This document shows, one piece after another, positions 34,501-43,786 of a stretch of 64,000 bases of DNA. The stretch covers positions 110,215,994-110,279,993 of the forward strand of contig CM058233.1 of NCBI GenBank assembly GCA_030180135.1. Direction: 5' to 3'. The DNA is from Orychophragmus violaceus. Lineage: Eukaryota; Streptophyta; Magnoliopsida; Brassicales; Brassicaceae. The notes beneath the pieces were generated by a model. It did not search any database. It was given only the letters and a program-made list of their open reading frames with translations, and was not told the origin of the DNA. How positions within the stretch are numbered: position 1 is the first letter of the stretch; each line of letters starts with the position of its first letter. The position numbers and the translations under genes are program-made.

Positions 34501-35704
34501 ATGTGAAAAGAGTTTGAAAATAATTACACGCTATTTCACCTTTAGCAGCCTCTGATTTATGTAAAACCCCTTGAGCATCGAAGAGAGACTCAAGACCATT
34601 TTTTGCACGAGCCGCCTTGACTGAAGCATGGAATATTTTGGAGTTCTTATCGCCACCTTTAGACCACTCTTCTTTACTCTTCTGAGCCCAAAAACTCGTT
34701 TCCTCATGATACGCCTTAATCAGGTCATTTTTTAGAGTCTTCATTCTGCTAAAACAAGGTAATAAGGCTGCGAGTTCTCCTTCAAGCTCAAATTGAATCG
34801 CATCTATTTTAATCCGAGAGTTAGCTTGAGTCTCTCTTTTCCATTTGCTTAGTTCTTTTCTGCAAAGTCTTATCCGTTCAGATACATCATCAATCCTGAT
34901 CCCCCTGATCTCAGTTGTCCAGGCCTTTTTAATTGCTTCTGCTACCATAGGTTGATTGAGCATGCGCTTATCAAAACGAAATGAGCCACGGTAACATTCC
35001 TGAGACGAAAATAGGCTCACCAACAGAGGTCTATGATCTGAACCTCTCATCTCAAGAAATGCTTGGTTGACATTTGGAAACATCCTGAACCAGTTTTTGT
35101 TTCCAAAACTTCTGTCAAGCTTACTTTGAATCCACTGATCACCTCGTTGCCCTCCCCAGGAGAAGCTGTTTCCAGTGCTAGTTAATTCATGCAATCCACA
35201 ACCTCCCAACAAGTCTTTGAAAGGCTGAAAAGAGTTGTCGCTTCTCCTTGGTCCACCAAGTTTTTCAGAATTATCTAAAATTTCATTGAAATCCCCTAGA
35301 AGGAGCCAGCTCTCAGATCTCTGGACACCAATTCGGAGAAGTCTCTCCCAGACTAGAGGACGCAAAGCAATCACAGGATTTCCATATATACATGAAACAA
35401 AAAACTTCATATTGTTATACTGTACACCGACATCGATTACATTCTTATCAACAAAGAGGAACTCCATGTGAATCGATTTCTTCCAAAAAAGAGCTAGTCC
35501 TCCACACTTGCCCCTCGGGTTAACAGTATAAACAAAATCATACCCAAGCCACTCTTGTAGATCAACCAAAACATCACGCTTGTTAATTGTTTCCATCAAA
35601 AAAAGGATCTCGGGGAAATGCTTTTTGCGCATCTCCATCAGTCTTGGAATTGTCAAGTCCTCAGGCCGACCTAAACCTTGACAATTCCAGCTCAAGAAGC
35701 TCAT
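31571..35704 (-). CDS. LINE B ORF2: endonuclease, reverse transcriptase, degenerate RNase H
   Basis: 1377 aa starting MSFLSWNCQGLGRPED. Domains: APE endonuclease (LSWNCQGLG, WLLLGDFNEIL, GSDHRPLLVS), reverse transcriptase (TDMSKAYDRVEW, RQGDPLSP, LLFADDTLIMC), zf-RVT (CQVCGEDGETANHLLFTC) and a C-terminal RNase-H-like domain. The catalytic acids expected in that domain are missing: NIGTAWNK where a TDAAW-type motif is expected, YMDACLVSW for AEALAVL, FASEAMDLIG for TDSQQLI, and NRGAALIASS for KADALAK. The domain length and fold-like pattern are kept and the frame is open. The ATG overlaps the ORF1 stop as TAATG. Confidence 0.93.
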   Translation of the reverse strand: MSFLSWNCQGLGRPEDLTIPRLMEMRKKHFPEILFLMETINKRDVLVDLQEWLGYDFVYTVNPRGKCGGLALFWKKSIHMEFLFVDKNVIDVGVQYNNMKFFVSCIYGNPVIALRPLVWERLLRIGVQRSESWLLLGDFNEILDNSEKLGGPRRSDNSFQPFKDLLGGCGLHELTSTGNSFSWGGQRGDQWIQSKLDRSFGNKNWFRMFPNVNQAFLEMRGSDHRPLLVSLFSSQECYRGSFRFDKRMLNQPMVAEAIKKAWTTEIRGIRIDDVSERIRLCRKELSKWKRETQANSRIKIDAIQFELEGELAALLPCFSRMKTLKNDLIKAYHEETSFWAQKSKEEWSKGGDKNSKIFHASVKAARAKNGLESLFDAQGVLHKSEAAKGEIACNYFQTLFTSASVGGSHHLFEGFQPKVSGNLNSFLLSEVTREEIKRAMFSVKAESAPGPDGMTGMFFKQYWSIVGEKVTEEILQFFEVGCFPMEWNYTHISLIPKVANSPLMSDQRPISLCSVLYKVVSKILVGRLKPFLEDIVSPTQSAFVPERLISDNIIIAHEAVHSLKAHPVMSKEFMAIKTDMSKAYDRVEWSYLQDLLLALGFHSQWVAWVMWCVTSVTYSVLINGQAHGLITPSRGLRQGDPLSPFLFALCTEGLTHLMNKAAAQGVFQGIQFSVSGPMIHHLLFADDTLIMCKAEESQVSGIQNILKVYESVTGQTINVQKSAITFGSKVQECVKVRIKGILGIINEGGAGKYLGLPECFSGSKVEMLDYIKDNMKSRLSGYYAKLVSQGGKEVLLKSIAMALPVFAMTCFKLPKTTCHNLTSAMSEYWWNSMEDKRKVHWLAWDKVCLPKELGGIGFKDLELFNQALLGKQAWRIIQAPDSLFAQVLKSRYFEEGTFLEAEMGRRPSYVWRSILHGRELLRKGLQQMVGNGQSILVWTSHWLTDETPRAPLRKHSLFDLELKVSDLLDASNKWWDRDKLTANFLEKDVESILKLKPVLDSPDYWIWQHNRNGDYSVQSGYWLANQLNNAELIAEASMLPSINVLKKQVWKMEAPNKIRVFMWKAISGALPVADKLRSRGMYVDSRCQVCGEDGETANHLLFTCSLSRQVWALSNIPLPENGFNRESIYQNFFYLFQVQRVQRIPIEIRRTVPWILWMLWKNRNNLIFEGMTFQATTTMGKIYEDANQWFLCQNLHNSDMRLENVGEQDRGNIWSGPPKSWQKCNIGTAWNKYTCTAGVSWVLRNDKGGVTLHSRSSFTGIQSYMDACLVSWKWAIESMAALNVAKVIFASEAMDLIGAVTRPKAWPSFRFHSRFVLSFLSNVRHWRVVFESKSANRGAALIASSAIRENFRQSYVASGYPLWLSGLFRSEQSVTSV

Positions 35705-35706
35705 TA
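35702..35706 (-). promoter_or_regulatory. TAATG stop-start overlap between LINE B ORF1 and ORF2
   Basis: On the minus strand the ORF1 stop TAA (35706-35704) and the ORF2 ATG (35704-35702) share one A. This arrangement is typical of termination-reinitiation translation coupling; that mechanism is inferred. Confidence 0.85.
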
Positions 35707-37155
35707 GATATGGGGCGGTCCCTCACTTGGGACCACCTCATTTGGTTTGCGCCTAGCGACTTTAAAGACCTCCTCTTCAGCTTCATTACTTTTCCTCTTC
35801 TCCAGAATTCCAAAATCCAGACCTTTATTCTTCTGTTTAGCTAAATCCCCACTATTCTTTGCAAACACTTTCGGTTTCCTGTTTGATTTGTAAGGCCTTC
35901 TTCTGATGGTACTGGTTGTCTTTATTGTCCCGGAGAGGTTTGGCTGAGAAGAGCCCCCACCCCATACCGTTGGACAACTAAACAACCCCGTGTAACCTCT
36001 AGGATCACTGAGAGATTCACTAACATTTCGGCTGTCAACAAAAGATGGTCTCCAATGCATTTGGTTACCTGCTTTGAAGGCTCCTGCCATCAATTTTTGA
36101 CTTCCATCTGTTCTAGATCCAGCTTCTGAACCTGTCTCAGATGTATCATATCCAAAGACTATGCCTTTTCCTTTATCTAAATCACGAGTTAACACCGGAA
36201 TAGGTTCAAGGCTAAGGACCGATTTTTGAGTAATCGGATCCTTTTCGGCTTCCTCAACTGAACTTTTAACTCTTGCTTCTCTGATAGTACGTTCATCTCC
36301 ATTGACTACCAAAAGATATTGCCTCATTCCATCTAGCACCTCTTTTGCAATCCGTGGCCTTCCCGTAATTGGATTGATTCCAACTTGTTTTTCAGTCAAA
36401 ATACCAAATAGAGGATCACTTTCCTTAATGATCTTTTCTGCAGGTTGCATCTCGGATCTTGCATAATTCTGACAAAGGGATAATCCAGTGAGAAAAGGGC
36501 ATTTATCCCGTTCATGGGTTACCCTTTGACAATGATAACAACGCTTTTGAATTTTTTCATAAGCAAACCTTATCGACGTAGAAGAGCCATCCGGGAGATT
36601 GACCACTCGAAACTTTCTGAGCGGTTTCGCAACATCGAGCCAAATCTTTACTCTAATAAACTCTCTACTTTGAGATTTGTCCGGATCAAAAGCCACTTCC
36701 GTAACTAAACCTACTTCTCCACCCAAAGCTGTGATGGCCTTCTCTGTTCTATAGTTGACTGGAATATTGCTAATTCTGACCCACAGTGGAATATATTGAA
36801 GATAGTCCGGAGGAGGGACTTCAACCCACCTTTCAAGTGCAATAGCCCATTCATTGTATGTTTGAACTCCTTTCTCCAAAATTTCAATAAGATCATGTTC
36901 ATACTTGAAGATGAACTGAAATTTCTCCTTGGTGAGAGCTATTCCTTGCACTCTCTCATACTTTTGCCACTTCCGGGGCATATCCAAAATTAAACTACTC
37001 ATTTTCTGGCAATCCGGATTCAAAAGCCTACCCATTAAACTGCAACCATTCTTCGCACTGCTACAGTATTCAGGGAGAGCTGGCAAAGAAAATGGTTCTT
37101 CCTCCTCTTCATGAATTGACATAGCTAACATCGCTCTATCCAACGCAGCAGACAT
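35704..37155 (-). CDS. LINE B ORF1, gag-like protein (DUF4283 + CCHC)
   Basis: 483 aa from the preferred start MSAALDRAMLAMSIHEEEEE at 37155. The frame is open to an upstream ATG at 37269 (521 aa), but the MS-ALDRA start is the one I associate with crucifer LINE ORF1 proteins. A DUF4283-type domain (FIFKYEHDLIEILEKGVQTY, then IPLWVRISNIPVNY) precedes a zinc knuckle CYHCQRVTHERDKC (C-X2-C-X4-H-X4-C). The C-terminal part is basic and low complexity. It is expected to coat element RNA. The frame is intact and its stop overlaps the ORF2 start. Confidence 0.9.
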   Translation of the reverse strand: MSAALDRAMLAMSIHEEEEEPFSLPALPEYCSSAKNGCSLMGRLLNPDCQKMSSLILDMPRKWQKYERVQGIALTKEKFQFIFKYEHDLIEILEKGVQTYNEWAIALERWVEVPPPDYLQYIPLWVRISNIPVNYRTEKAITALGGEVGLVTEVAFDPDKSQSREFIRVKIWLDVAKPLRKFRVVNLPDGSSTSIRFAYEKIQKRCYHCQRVTHERDKCPFLTGLSLCQNYARSEMQPAEKIIKESDPLFGILTEKQVGINPITGRPRIAKEVLDGMRQYLLVVNGDERTIREARVKSSVEEAEKDPITQKSVLSLEPIPVLTRDLDKGKGIVFGYDTSETGSEAGSRTDGSQKLMAGAFKAGNQMHWRPSFVDSRNVSESLSDPRGYTGLFSCPTVWGGGSSQPNLSGTIKTTSTIRRRPYKSNRKPKVFAKNSGDLAKQKNKGLDFGILEKRKSNEAEEEVFKVARRKPNEVVPSEGPPHI

Positions 37156-37611
37156 GATTGATAGTGAGTCAAGAAACCCACCACCACAATCAAACAAATC
37201 AACCAAACTTTTTCCAAGTGAAACCAAGTCACAAACCTCGGAATTGAAATTCAATCGGTAGAAACCCAATAGCCTTGCTTCAACGGTGGAATCTTACTTC
37301 AAAACCCCAAACAAACACTCTCGTCTTCGGCAGAGAAGGAAATCACGAAAGAACGGTGGAACCTTGAAGGGTCTGCCCGAAAACAACAACTAGAAGCTAC
37401 CCTGTTTTAGCGGTCACGATATTTCAGGAAAAAACACTGTTGATGAAAACCAACGGCTGAGATTCTATGGGAAAGGATAATTCCAAAACGAAGCTCTACC
37501 CGTTAAAGTGAAAGACACTTACTGAGGGAGAGAGTCCTAAGCCCGAAAAGGGGATTTCTTTTAATTATGTCGACTAACACTTTGTCACTCTTATACTTCA
37601 AACCCAAGCCT

Positions 37612-38356
37612 ATTCTCTATTTTTTTTATATATATATATTATTATCTCAGGTTCTTGGACCACCACTTTTTTATGGGCATTAAAACGTTTGATACAAATT
37701 GTGTGGAAAATAATACTATAACAAAGAATCCATAATATATATAATATGGGTTTAGAAACTCTTTTAAGTATACTATATTTACACAGGAAGTAATCTTTAA
37801 TTACAGTTTACAACAAGGTGTAATGTAAGCTAAAAGGTATATATATGAGTACAGTTACAATTTCGGTATGCAGACAACAAGGAAGTAAGGAACAGGAGGA
37901 AGAAGGTGGATTACCAGATAGTAATAGGACTTTTATCTATCTCTATAGCTGTATAATAAAAGGAACAACCCTAAATCCCGATAAAGACTGTCATGTGACA
38001 TGATGTAATAGATGTTGTTTCTGCTGCTAGCGGGGCTGGAAAAACAAAAAGATGTTGAAGGAGCTTGTAAACACTACATACATAATTTGATAGGTTTATT
38101 AAGAGTTTATGCATATTTTTGCGACTAAACTTGGAAAATCGCGTACAAATTTACTAATTGATTGAAGATTCGATAGAGTGATCGACTTTTAAAATAGATT
38201 TGGACTGTTTATATAAAATTCCAGAGAATTTTTTACTTTAGCTGATTAAAATGTTTGTGTTGATATATTTCAAAAAAAGGTTTAATTCGTATAGAATGTT
38301 ATATATTTTTCCATATAAGTCAAACAATTAAATTTAATTTAATGGATGCATTATAT
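37612..38356. other. AT-rich spacer between LINE B and the copia element
   Basis: No gene seen. This is host spacer; with the copia element removed it joins the PP2C upstream region at 43201. Confidence 0.5.
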
Positions 38357-38590
38357 TGTTAAACCGATGTGGTTTACTTGGTTTACTTGAGCGGGAAATC
38401 CAAATAGTATAGGCGGGAGTATCTTTGTGAATAAGATTACATTGATTGTTGTATATTCTGGGGGTTGATTGACGGGATCTATTTTTGGGTAGTATAGATT
38501 GACGAGATACATTGTTCTCGGATATATATATTGTAACATTGACATTCTCAATATTCATCAGAAAATTCCCAAAGACCAAGCTTTCGTACA
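38357..38590 (+). repeat. Copia 5' LTR
   Basis: 234 bp, 5'-TG...CA-3'. It should carry the promoter; a TA-rich box (gatatatatattg) near 38521 is a plausible TATA element. Confidence 0.95.
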
Positions 38591-38602
38591 TGGTATCAGA
38601 GA
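38591..38602 (+). other. Copia primer-binding site, initiator tRNA-Met type
   Basis: TGGTATCAGAG directly follows the 5' LTR and matches the usual plant copia PBS complementary to the 3' end of initiator tRNA-Met. Confidence 0.9.
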
Positions 38603-38613
38603 CTACTGACTCA

Positions 38614-41600
38614 ATGGCGGATCAACAGAAAGCTATGGTTGAGGGAGCAAACACAGAAAAATCAAAGCTGTACAAGTTGGCAGCGAATGAAAATCCAGGA
38701 GCTGTAATCGCTCAAGTGGTGTTCGATGGGGACAACTATGATGAATGGGCGCAGGCTGTACGAACAGCTTTGCGAGTGAAGAGGAAGTATGGCTTCGTTG
38801 ATGGAAGTGTCGTGAAGCCTATGGAAGACGATCCTGAATTTGAAGATTGGGTTTCGGCAAACTCAATGGTGGCGCTTTGGATCCTTAATTCAGTGGATCC
38901 AAAGGTGAGAAGAACCCTGGCTAACAAAGAGAGCCCACCGGAGCTGTGGCAGGAGATCAAGGAACGTTTCTCGGAAGGGAACGGACCACGTATACAGGAG
39001 ATAAAGGCAGAGTTGGCCTGTCTCAGGCAGAATGGGACCAGTGTGATTGACTACTTCGGGAAGTTAACGAAGTTGTGGGATGATTTGTCCAACTATGACA
39101 AGTCAGTGATGTGCAGTTGTGGCAAATGCACTTGTAACCTTGGAGTAGAGATTGAAAAGAAGCGTGAAGATGACAAAGTTCATCAGTTTCTTTTAGGGCT
39201 TGACGAAGATGTCTACGGAGCGGTACGTGCCTCAATCATCAGCACCGATCCGTTACCAACAATGAATCAAGCCTACTCGAAGGTGAAATCTGTGGAGCGA
39301 ATTAACACGGTCATGAGAGGTCGTGACCAGCAGAACTCAAAAACTGCATTTGCAGTCAAAGCTGGTGACTACGGCAAAAGAGCAGAAGATAAGAGCAAGC
39401 AAATATGTCCGGTTTGCAAAAAATCTGGGCATGGAAGGGACGCTTGTTTTCAGGTGATTGGCTTCCCTGAGTGGTGGGAAGAACGTGGAAAGCAAGGTGG
39501 TCGTGGTGCCGGAAGAGGAAATGGCCGCGGCAGAGGTGTCTATGCAAGGGCAAATGCAGTTAAGGCGACAAGTGTTGTTGGAGAAAGTAGTGCAGAGGCA
39601 GAGAAGTATGGTTACACTGGGCTTGACAATGAGCAGTGGATGATCCTCGTGAAGATGCTGGACGAGCAAAAGAAATCCACAACGAGGCTCAATGGTAAGT
39701 CTGATATTTTGGAATGGGTTTTAGATTCTGGAGCTAGTAATCATATGACAGGAAACGATGAGTTATTATGTGATTTGAAGTATATTTTTCCTTGTCAAAT
39801 TGGTTTGCCTAATGGGGAAAAATCTGTATCAAGGAAGAAGGGAGCAGTGAAATTTGATGCAGAATTCAGTCTTAAGAATGTGTTGTTAGTTCCAGACTTG
39901 AAGTGTAATTTGATCTCAGTCTCACAGCTGATTGCGGACTCTGATTATGTGATGCAAATTGCTAATAAAGGGTGTGTTCTTCAGGACCGTTTAACGAAGA
40001 ACCTGACTGGAGCGGGTGAGCTGCGTGATGGATTGTATTTCTTTCACAGGATGACTTCTTATATGGCATTAAAGATGAATAAGGATGGAGCTGAAGATGT
40101 ATGGCATCAAAGGCTAGGACATCCATCTAGTAGTGTTTTTGATTTGTTTCCCGGAATTGACAGTAGAAATAAGGACTTCTCAACATGTGATGTGTGTTTG
40201 AGATCCAAACAATGTCGTAAACCATTTCCAATAAGTGATAATAAAAGTTCTGAGATTTTCGAGTTGATACATTGCGATTTATGGGGCCCTTATCGGAAAT
40301 CAAGTATCTGCAACTCATTCTACTTCTTAACCATTGTGGATGATTTTTCTAGAGGTGTTTGGGTGTTTTTACTTCATGACAAAACACAAGTCAAGAGAAG
40401 CTTGCGCAATTTCCTGGCAATGGTTTCACGACAGTTTGGGAAGAAAGTAAAGACAATTAGAAGTGATAATGGGAGTGAGTTTGTCTCTCTCACGGCTGAG
40501 TTCAGAGATGAAGGGATTATTCACCAGACTTCATGCGTCGGAACACCGCAACAGAACGGACGTGTGGAGAGAAAACACCGACATCTTCTTAACGTTGCAC
40601 GAGCGCTCTTGTTTCAGTCTGATATGCCTATTCAGTTCTGGGGAGAGACAGTTTTAACTGCAGCTTACTTGATAAATAGGACACCGTCGAGTGTGTTGAA
40701 TGGTAAAACACCATATGAGGTGTTATATGGATCAGTTCCGAGCTATGACAACTTACGAGTATTCGGGTGTCTCGCTTTCGCACATAATCAGAAACGAGGG
40801 GGTGATAAATTTGGCTCTCGCAGTAGACGGTGTGCCTTCATTGGGTATCCATTCGGAAAGAAAGGATGGAATTTGTTTGATCTTGATACTGAAGAAGTGT
40901 TTGTATCACGTGATGTTGTCTTCATGGAAGACACATTTCCACTTACCCAGCAAGCTACTTGTGAGTCGGAAGCAAGTCGCAAACATGATTTACAAATATT
41001 TGATGATGAGCTACAGCCTTATGATGTCGTTGATCAGGTTGTGCATGTGTCTGAACCGTCACATGAAGAAATAAACCCAGGGTCCTTGGTGGATCAGCAA
41101 AATGAGGAAGAAACAGAGCACCATGGTGGGACAGAGATGGTTGAAAACAGTGAGCTTGGAACAGAGGTTCGACATGAAAACAATGCCTTGGAAGAGAACA
41201 CTATCGTAGTACCCACTGATGACGAAGTTGTGGAAGAGATAGAGAGACCAATGGGTCGGGGTATGCGGCCAAAACAACAGACAATCAAACTTCGAGACTA
41301 TGTCCTCAATACAATTTCACACGAAGATGGTTGCCCATATCCGATCTCCAGCTTTCTCACATGTGAAAAATTCTCGAAGAAATATTGTGCATTTCTTGCT
41401 GCGGTTTCCAATGAGGTTGCGCCGTACACCTTTCGTGATGCAGTCATACATGAACGATGGAGAAAAGCGATGAAAAATGAAATTGATGCTTTGGAGTTGA
41501 ACAAGACTTGGAGAATGGTAAAGCTTCCGATTGGGAAGAAATCTATTGGCTCAAAATGGGTTTTCACTATTAAATACAGAGCTGATGGATCAATTGAGAG

Positions 41601-42954
41601 GTATAAAGCTAGACTCGTAGCTTTGGGGAATCGACAAATTGCAGGAACAGATTTCTCCGAAACATTCGCACCAGTTATAAAGATGAGTACGATTCGTATG
41701 TTCTTGGCAGTTGCTTCAGCGAAAAAATGGGAACTGCACCAAATGGATGTGCATAACGCGTTCTTACACGGAGACTTGGAGGAAGAGGTTTACATGAAAC
41801 CTCCACCTGGTTTTAAGACAGATGATTCGACGCTTGTTTGTCGTCTACAAAAGTCTTTGTATGGACTACGACAAGCTCCAAGATGTTGGTTCGCAAAACT
41901 CAGGGGAGCTCTGTTGAGATATGGATTCAAACAAGCATATTCAGATTATTCTCTCTTTTTCTTGAAGCATGGAGAATCAGAGATATATATTTTGGTTTAT
42001 GTCGACGATTTAGTCATTGGTGGAAATGATACGGTTGGAATCACTAAATTCAAGACATACTTGAGTACATGCTTTCATATGAAAGATCTAGGAAGTCTTA
42101 GATACTTCCTGGGAGTAGAAGTAGCACGAAACGATGATGGAATTTTTCTTTGTCAGCGGAAGTATGCGCTTGACATTGTGAGTGAAGCAGGGCTGTTGGG
42201 ATCGAAACCAGCAAGTTGTCCGATTGAGAAACAACATGGGTTAGCTCGTTCGAATAGTCCATTGTTGTCTGATCCAGAGAAGTATCGAAGGATGGTTGGT
42301 CGGTTGATATATCTTGGAGCTACACGACCAGACTTAACGTATACGATCCATATTTTGTCTCAGTTCATGACCTCACCTCGAAAAGATCATTGGGAAGCAG
42401 CACTGCGGGCGGTGCGATATCTGAAAGGAACACCAGGGACAGGTATACTTCTCAAATCCAGTTGTGATCTTCGTATTCATGGGTGGTGTGATTCTGATTG
42501 GGCAGGCTGTCCCGTGTCTCGGAGATCCGTTGGTGGATGGTTTGTTACACTTGGGGAATCACCTGTTTCTTGGAAGACCAAGAAGCATGACGTAGTTTCT
42601 AGATCGTCGGCAGAGGCCGAGTATAGGAGCATGGCTTTGACGGTTTGTGAATTGAAGTGGCTTAAGCGATTATTGGGAGACTTGGGAGTAACACACTACA
42701 GACCAATGAATCTCTCATGTGATAGTCAATCTGCTCTATACATAGCTGCGAATCCTGTGTTTCATGAGAGAACGAAACATATCGAGATTGATTGTCACAT
42801 TACTCGTGATGCGATCATAGAAGGTTGGATATGTACAAACAAAGTACATACTACACACCAGCTAGCAGATGTGTTCACTAAGGGGCTGGGCAAGAACGAG
42901 TTTGAATTTCTAACTTCCAAGTTGGGTCTTCGTAATCCGTATGCTCCAACTTGA
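38614..42954 (+). CDS. Copia gag-pol polyprotein
   Basis: 1446 aa from MADQQKAMVEG at 38614, the first ATG after the PBS; an upstream in-frame ATG at 38590 overlaps the LTR/PBS edge. Domains in order: UBN2-type gag (about 30-250), zinc knuckle CPVCKKSGHGRDAC, aspartic protease (WVLDSGASNHMTG), gag-pre-integrase (WHQRLGHPS), integrase core (HCDLWGP, DDFSRGVWVF, IRSDNGSEF), reverse transcriptase (QMDVHNAFLHGDL, LVYVDDLVIGG) and RNase H (GWCDSDWAG, SSAEAEYRS, CDSQSAL, then ADVFTKGL). All catalytic motifs I can check are present and there is no stop or frameshift. It should supply every enzyme the element needs to move. Confidence 0.96.
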   Translation: MADQQKAMVEGANTEKSKLYKLAANENPGAVIAQVVFDGDNYDEWAQAVRTALRVKRKYGFVDGSVVKPMEDDPEFEDWVSANSMVALWILNSVDPKVRRTLANKESPPELWQEIKERFSEGNGPRIQEIKAELACLRQNGTSVIDYFGKLTKLWDDLSNYDKSVMCSCGKCTCNLGVEIEKKREDDKVHQFLLGLDEDVYGAVRASIISTDPLPTMNQAYSKVKSVERINTVMRGRDQQNSKTAFAVKAGDYGKRAEDKSKQICPVCKKSGHGRDACFQVIGFPEWWEERGKQGGRGAGRGNGRGRGVYARANAVKATSVVGESSAEAEKYGYTGLDNEQWMILVKMLDEQKKSTTRLNGKSDILEWVLDSGASNHMTGNDELLCDLKYIFPCQIGLPNGEKSVSRKKGAVKFDAEFSLKNVLLVPDLKCNLISVSQLIADSDYVMQIANKGCVLQDRLTKNLTGAGELRDGLYFFHRMTSYMALKMNKDGAEDVWHQRLGHPSSSVFDLFPGIDSRNKDFSTCDVCLRSKQCRKPFPISDNKSSEIFELIHCDLWGPYRKSSICNSFYFLTIVDDFSRGVWVFLLHDKTQVKRSLRNFLAMVSRQFGKKVKTIRSDNGSEFVSLTAEFRDEGIIHQTSCVGTPQQNGRVERKHRHLLNVARALLFQSDMPIQFWGETVLTAAYLINRTPSSVLNGKTPYEVLYGSVPSYDNLRVFGCLAFAHNQKRGGDKFGSRSRRCAFIGYPFGKKGWNLFDLDTEEVFVSRDVVFMEDTFPLTQQATCESEASRKHDLQIFDDELQPYDVVDQVVHVSEPSHEEINPGSLVDQQNEEETEHHGGTEMVENSELGTEVRHENNALEENTIVVPTDDEVVEEIERPMGRGMRPKQQTIKLRDYVLNTISHEDGCPYPISSFLTCEKFSKKYCAFLAAVSNEVAPYTFRDAVIHERWRKAMKNEIDALELNKTWRMVKLPIGKKSIGSKWVFTIKYRADGSIERYKARLVALGNRQIAGTDFSETFAPVIKMSTIRMFLAVASAKKWELHQMDVHNAFLHGDLEEEVYMKPPPGFKTDDSTLVCRLQKSLYGLRQAPRCWFAKLRGALLRYGFKQAYSDYSLFFLKHGESEIYILVYVDDLVIGGNDTVGITKFKTYLSTCFHMKDLGSLRYFLGVEVARNDDGIFLCQRKYALDIVSEAGLLGSKPASCPIEKQHGLARSNSPLLSDPEKYRRMVGRLIYLGATRPDLTYTIHILSQFMTSPRKDHWEAALRAVRYLKGTPGTGILLKSSCDLRIHGWCDSDWAGCPVSRRSVGGWFVTLGESPVSWKTKKHDVVSRSSAEAEYRSMALTVCELKWLKRLLGDLGVTHYRPMNLSCDSQSALYIAANPVFHERTKHIEIDCHITRDAIIEGWICTNKVHTTHQLADVFTKGLGKNEFEFLTSKLGLRNPYAPT

Positions 42955-42961
42955 GGGGGGG
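42953..42961 (+). other. Copia polypurine tract
   Basis: GAGGGGGGG immediately before the 3' LTR, the expected plus-strand primer site; it starts at the stop codon of the ORF. Confidence 0.9.
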
Positions 42962-43195
42962 TGTTAAACCGATGTGGTTTACTTGGTTTACTTGAGCGGG
43001 AAATCCAAATAGTATAGGCGGGAGTATCTTTGTGAATAAGATTACATTGATTGTTGTATATTCTGGGGGTTGATTGACGGGATCTATTTTTGGGTAGTAT
43101 AGATTGACGAGATACATTGTTCTCGGATATATATATTGTAACATTGACATTCTCAATATTCATCAGAAAATTCCCAAAGACCAAGCTTTCGTACA
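42962..43195 (+). repeat. Copia 3' LTR
   Basis: 234 bp; indistinguishable by eye from the 5' LTR at 38357-38590. Confidence 0.95.
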
Positions 43196-43200
43196 TATAT

Positions 43201-43738
43201 TGCTAGAAAAAAAAACATGAATATGTTCATTCTCTTTTTTTCATAAAAAAACATAAAACCGGCAATCAATTTGATACTATAGTGAAAAACCGGTTCAAAT
43301 TAAACCCAAATTGCAAAAGATAAGTGAAAAGGTATAAACTAAAAAGTTAGAATGTAAAAACATTTGTGTCCATTAGTAAAACAGAGTTGCTCTCTTATTC
43401 TTTTTTCTCACTGTTATCCATGGCTTGATAATGGCATAAGGCAAAAGGACGAGAGTTGTGGGGCCCAGAAGAAGAAGAAGAAGAAGGTGGGACCATTGAT
43501 GTGCTGGCTCCGACCTCGCCATCGTTGCTCTTTTATGGCTCTTGTCTGCTCCAACACTCTCTCGCTCTATAAAGTACTATAACATATAGAGAGAGAGGGA
43601 AGGAAAGAAAGTGAGATTAAAATATTTCTACCGTTGTAACTTTTCAACACAAAGAGAAGAGTATGAGAGAGTCGTCGACTTAGACCCAATCGATCTATCT
43701 ATCTCCTTTTCCCCTCACTGTTTTAGACATAATTTAGT

Positions 43739-43786
<48 letters not shown>

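Larger units (their letters stand above)
31430..37611 (-). mobile_element. LINE B, full-length L1-type retrotransposon with 16-bp TSD
   Basis: A perfect 16-bp direct repeat cttcaaacccaagcct lies at 31430-31445 and 37596-37611. The element reads on the minus strand: 5' end at 37595, about 440 bp of 5' UTR, ORF1 37155-35704, ORF2 35704-31571, a short 3' UTR, and an A tail seen as a T run at 31446-31461. Both ORFs are uninterrupted. Perfect TSD, complete 5' end and open ORFs indicate a recent insertion. Confidence 0.93.
38352..43200 (+). mobile_element. Complete Ty1/copia LTR retrotransposon
   Basis: The 5-bp TSD TATAT lies at 38352-38356 and 43196-43200. LTRs are 38357-38590 and 42962-43195, each 234 bp, starting TGTTAAACC and ending TACA. 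A PBS follows the left LTR directly and a polypurine tract precedes the right LTR. One uninterrupted gag-pol ORF fills the interior. Reading the LTRs side by side I see no difference, which points to a very recent insertion. Confidence 0.97.

Noticed and set aside
38334..38591. 85-aa minus-strand ORF repeated at 42795-43196
   Set aside because: Antisense frame of the identical copia LTRs, not a duplicated gene.
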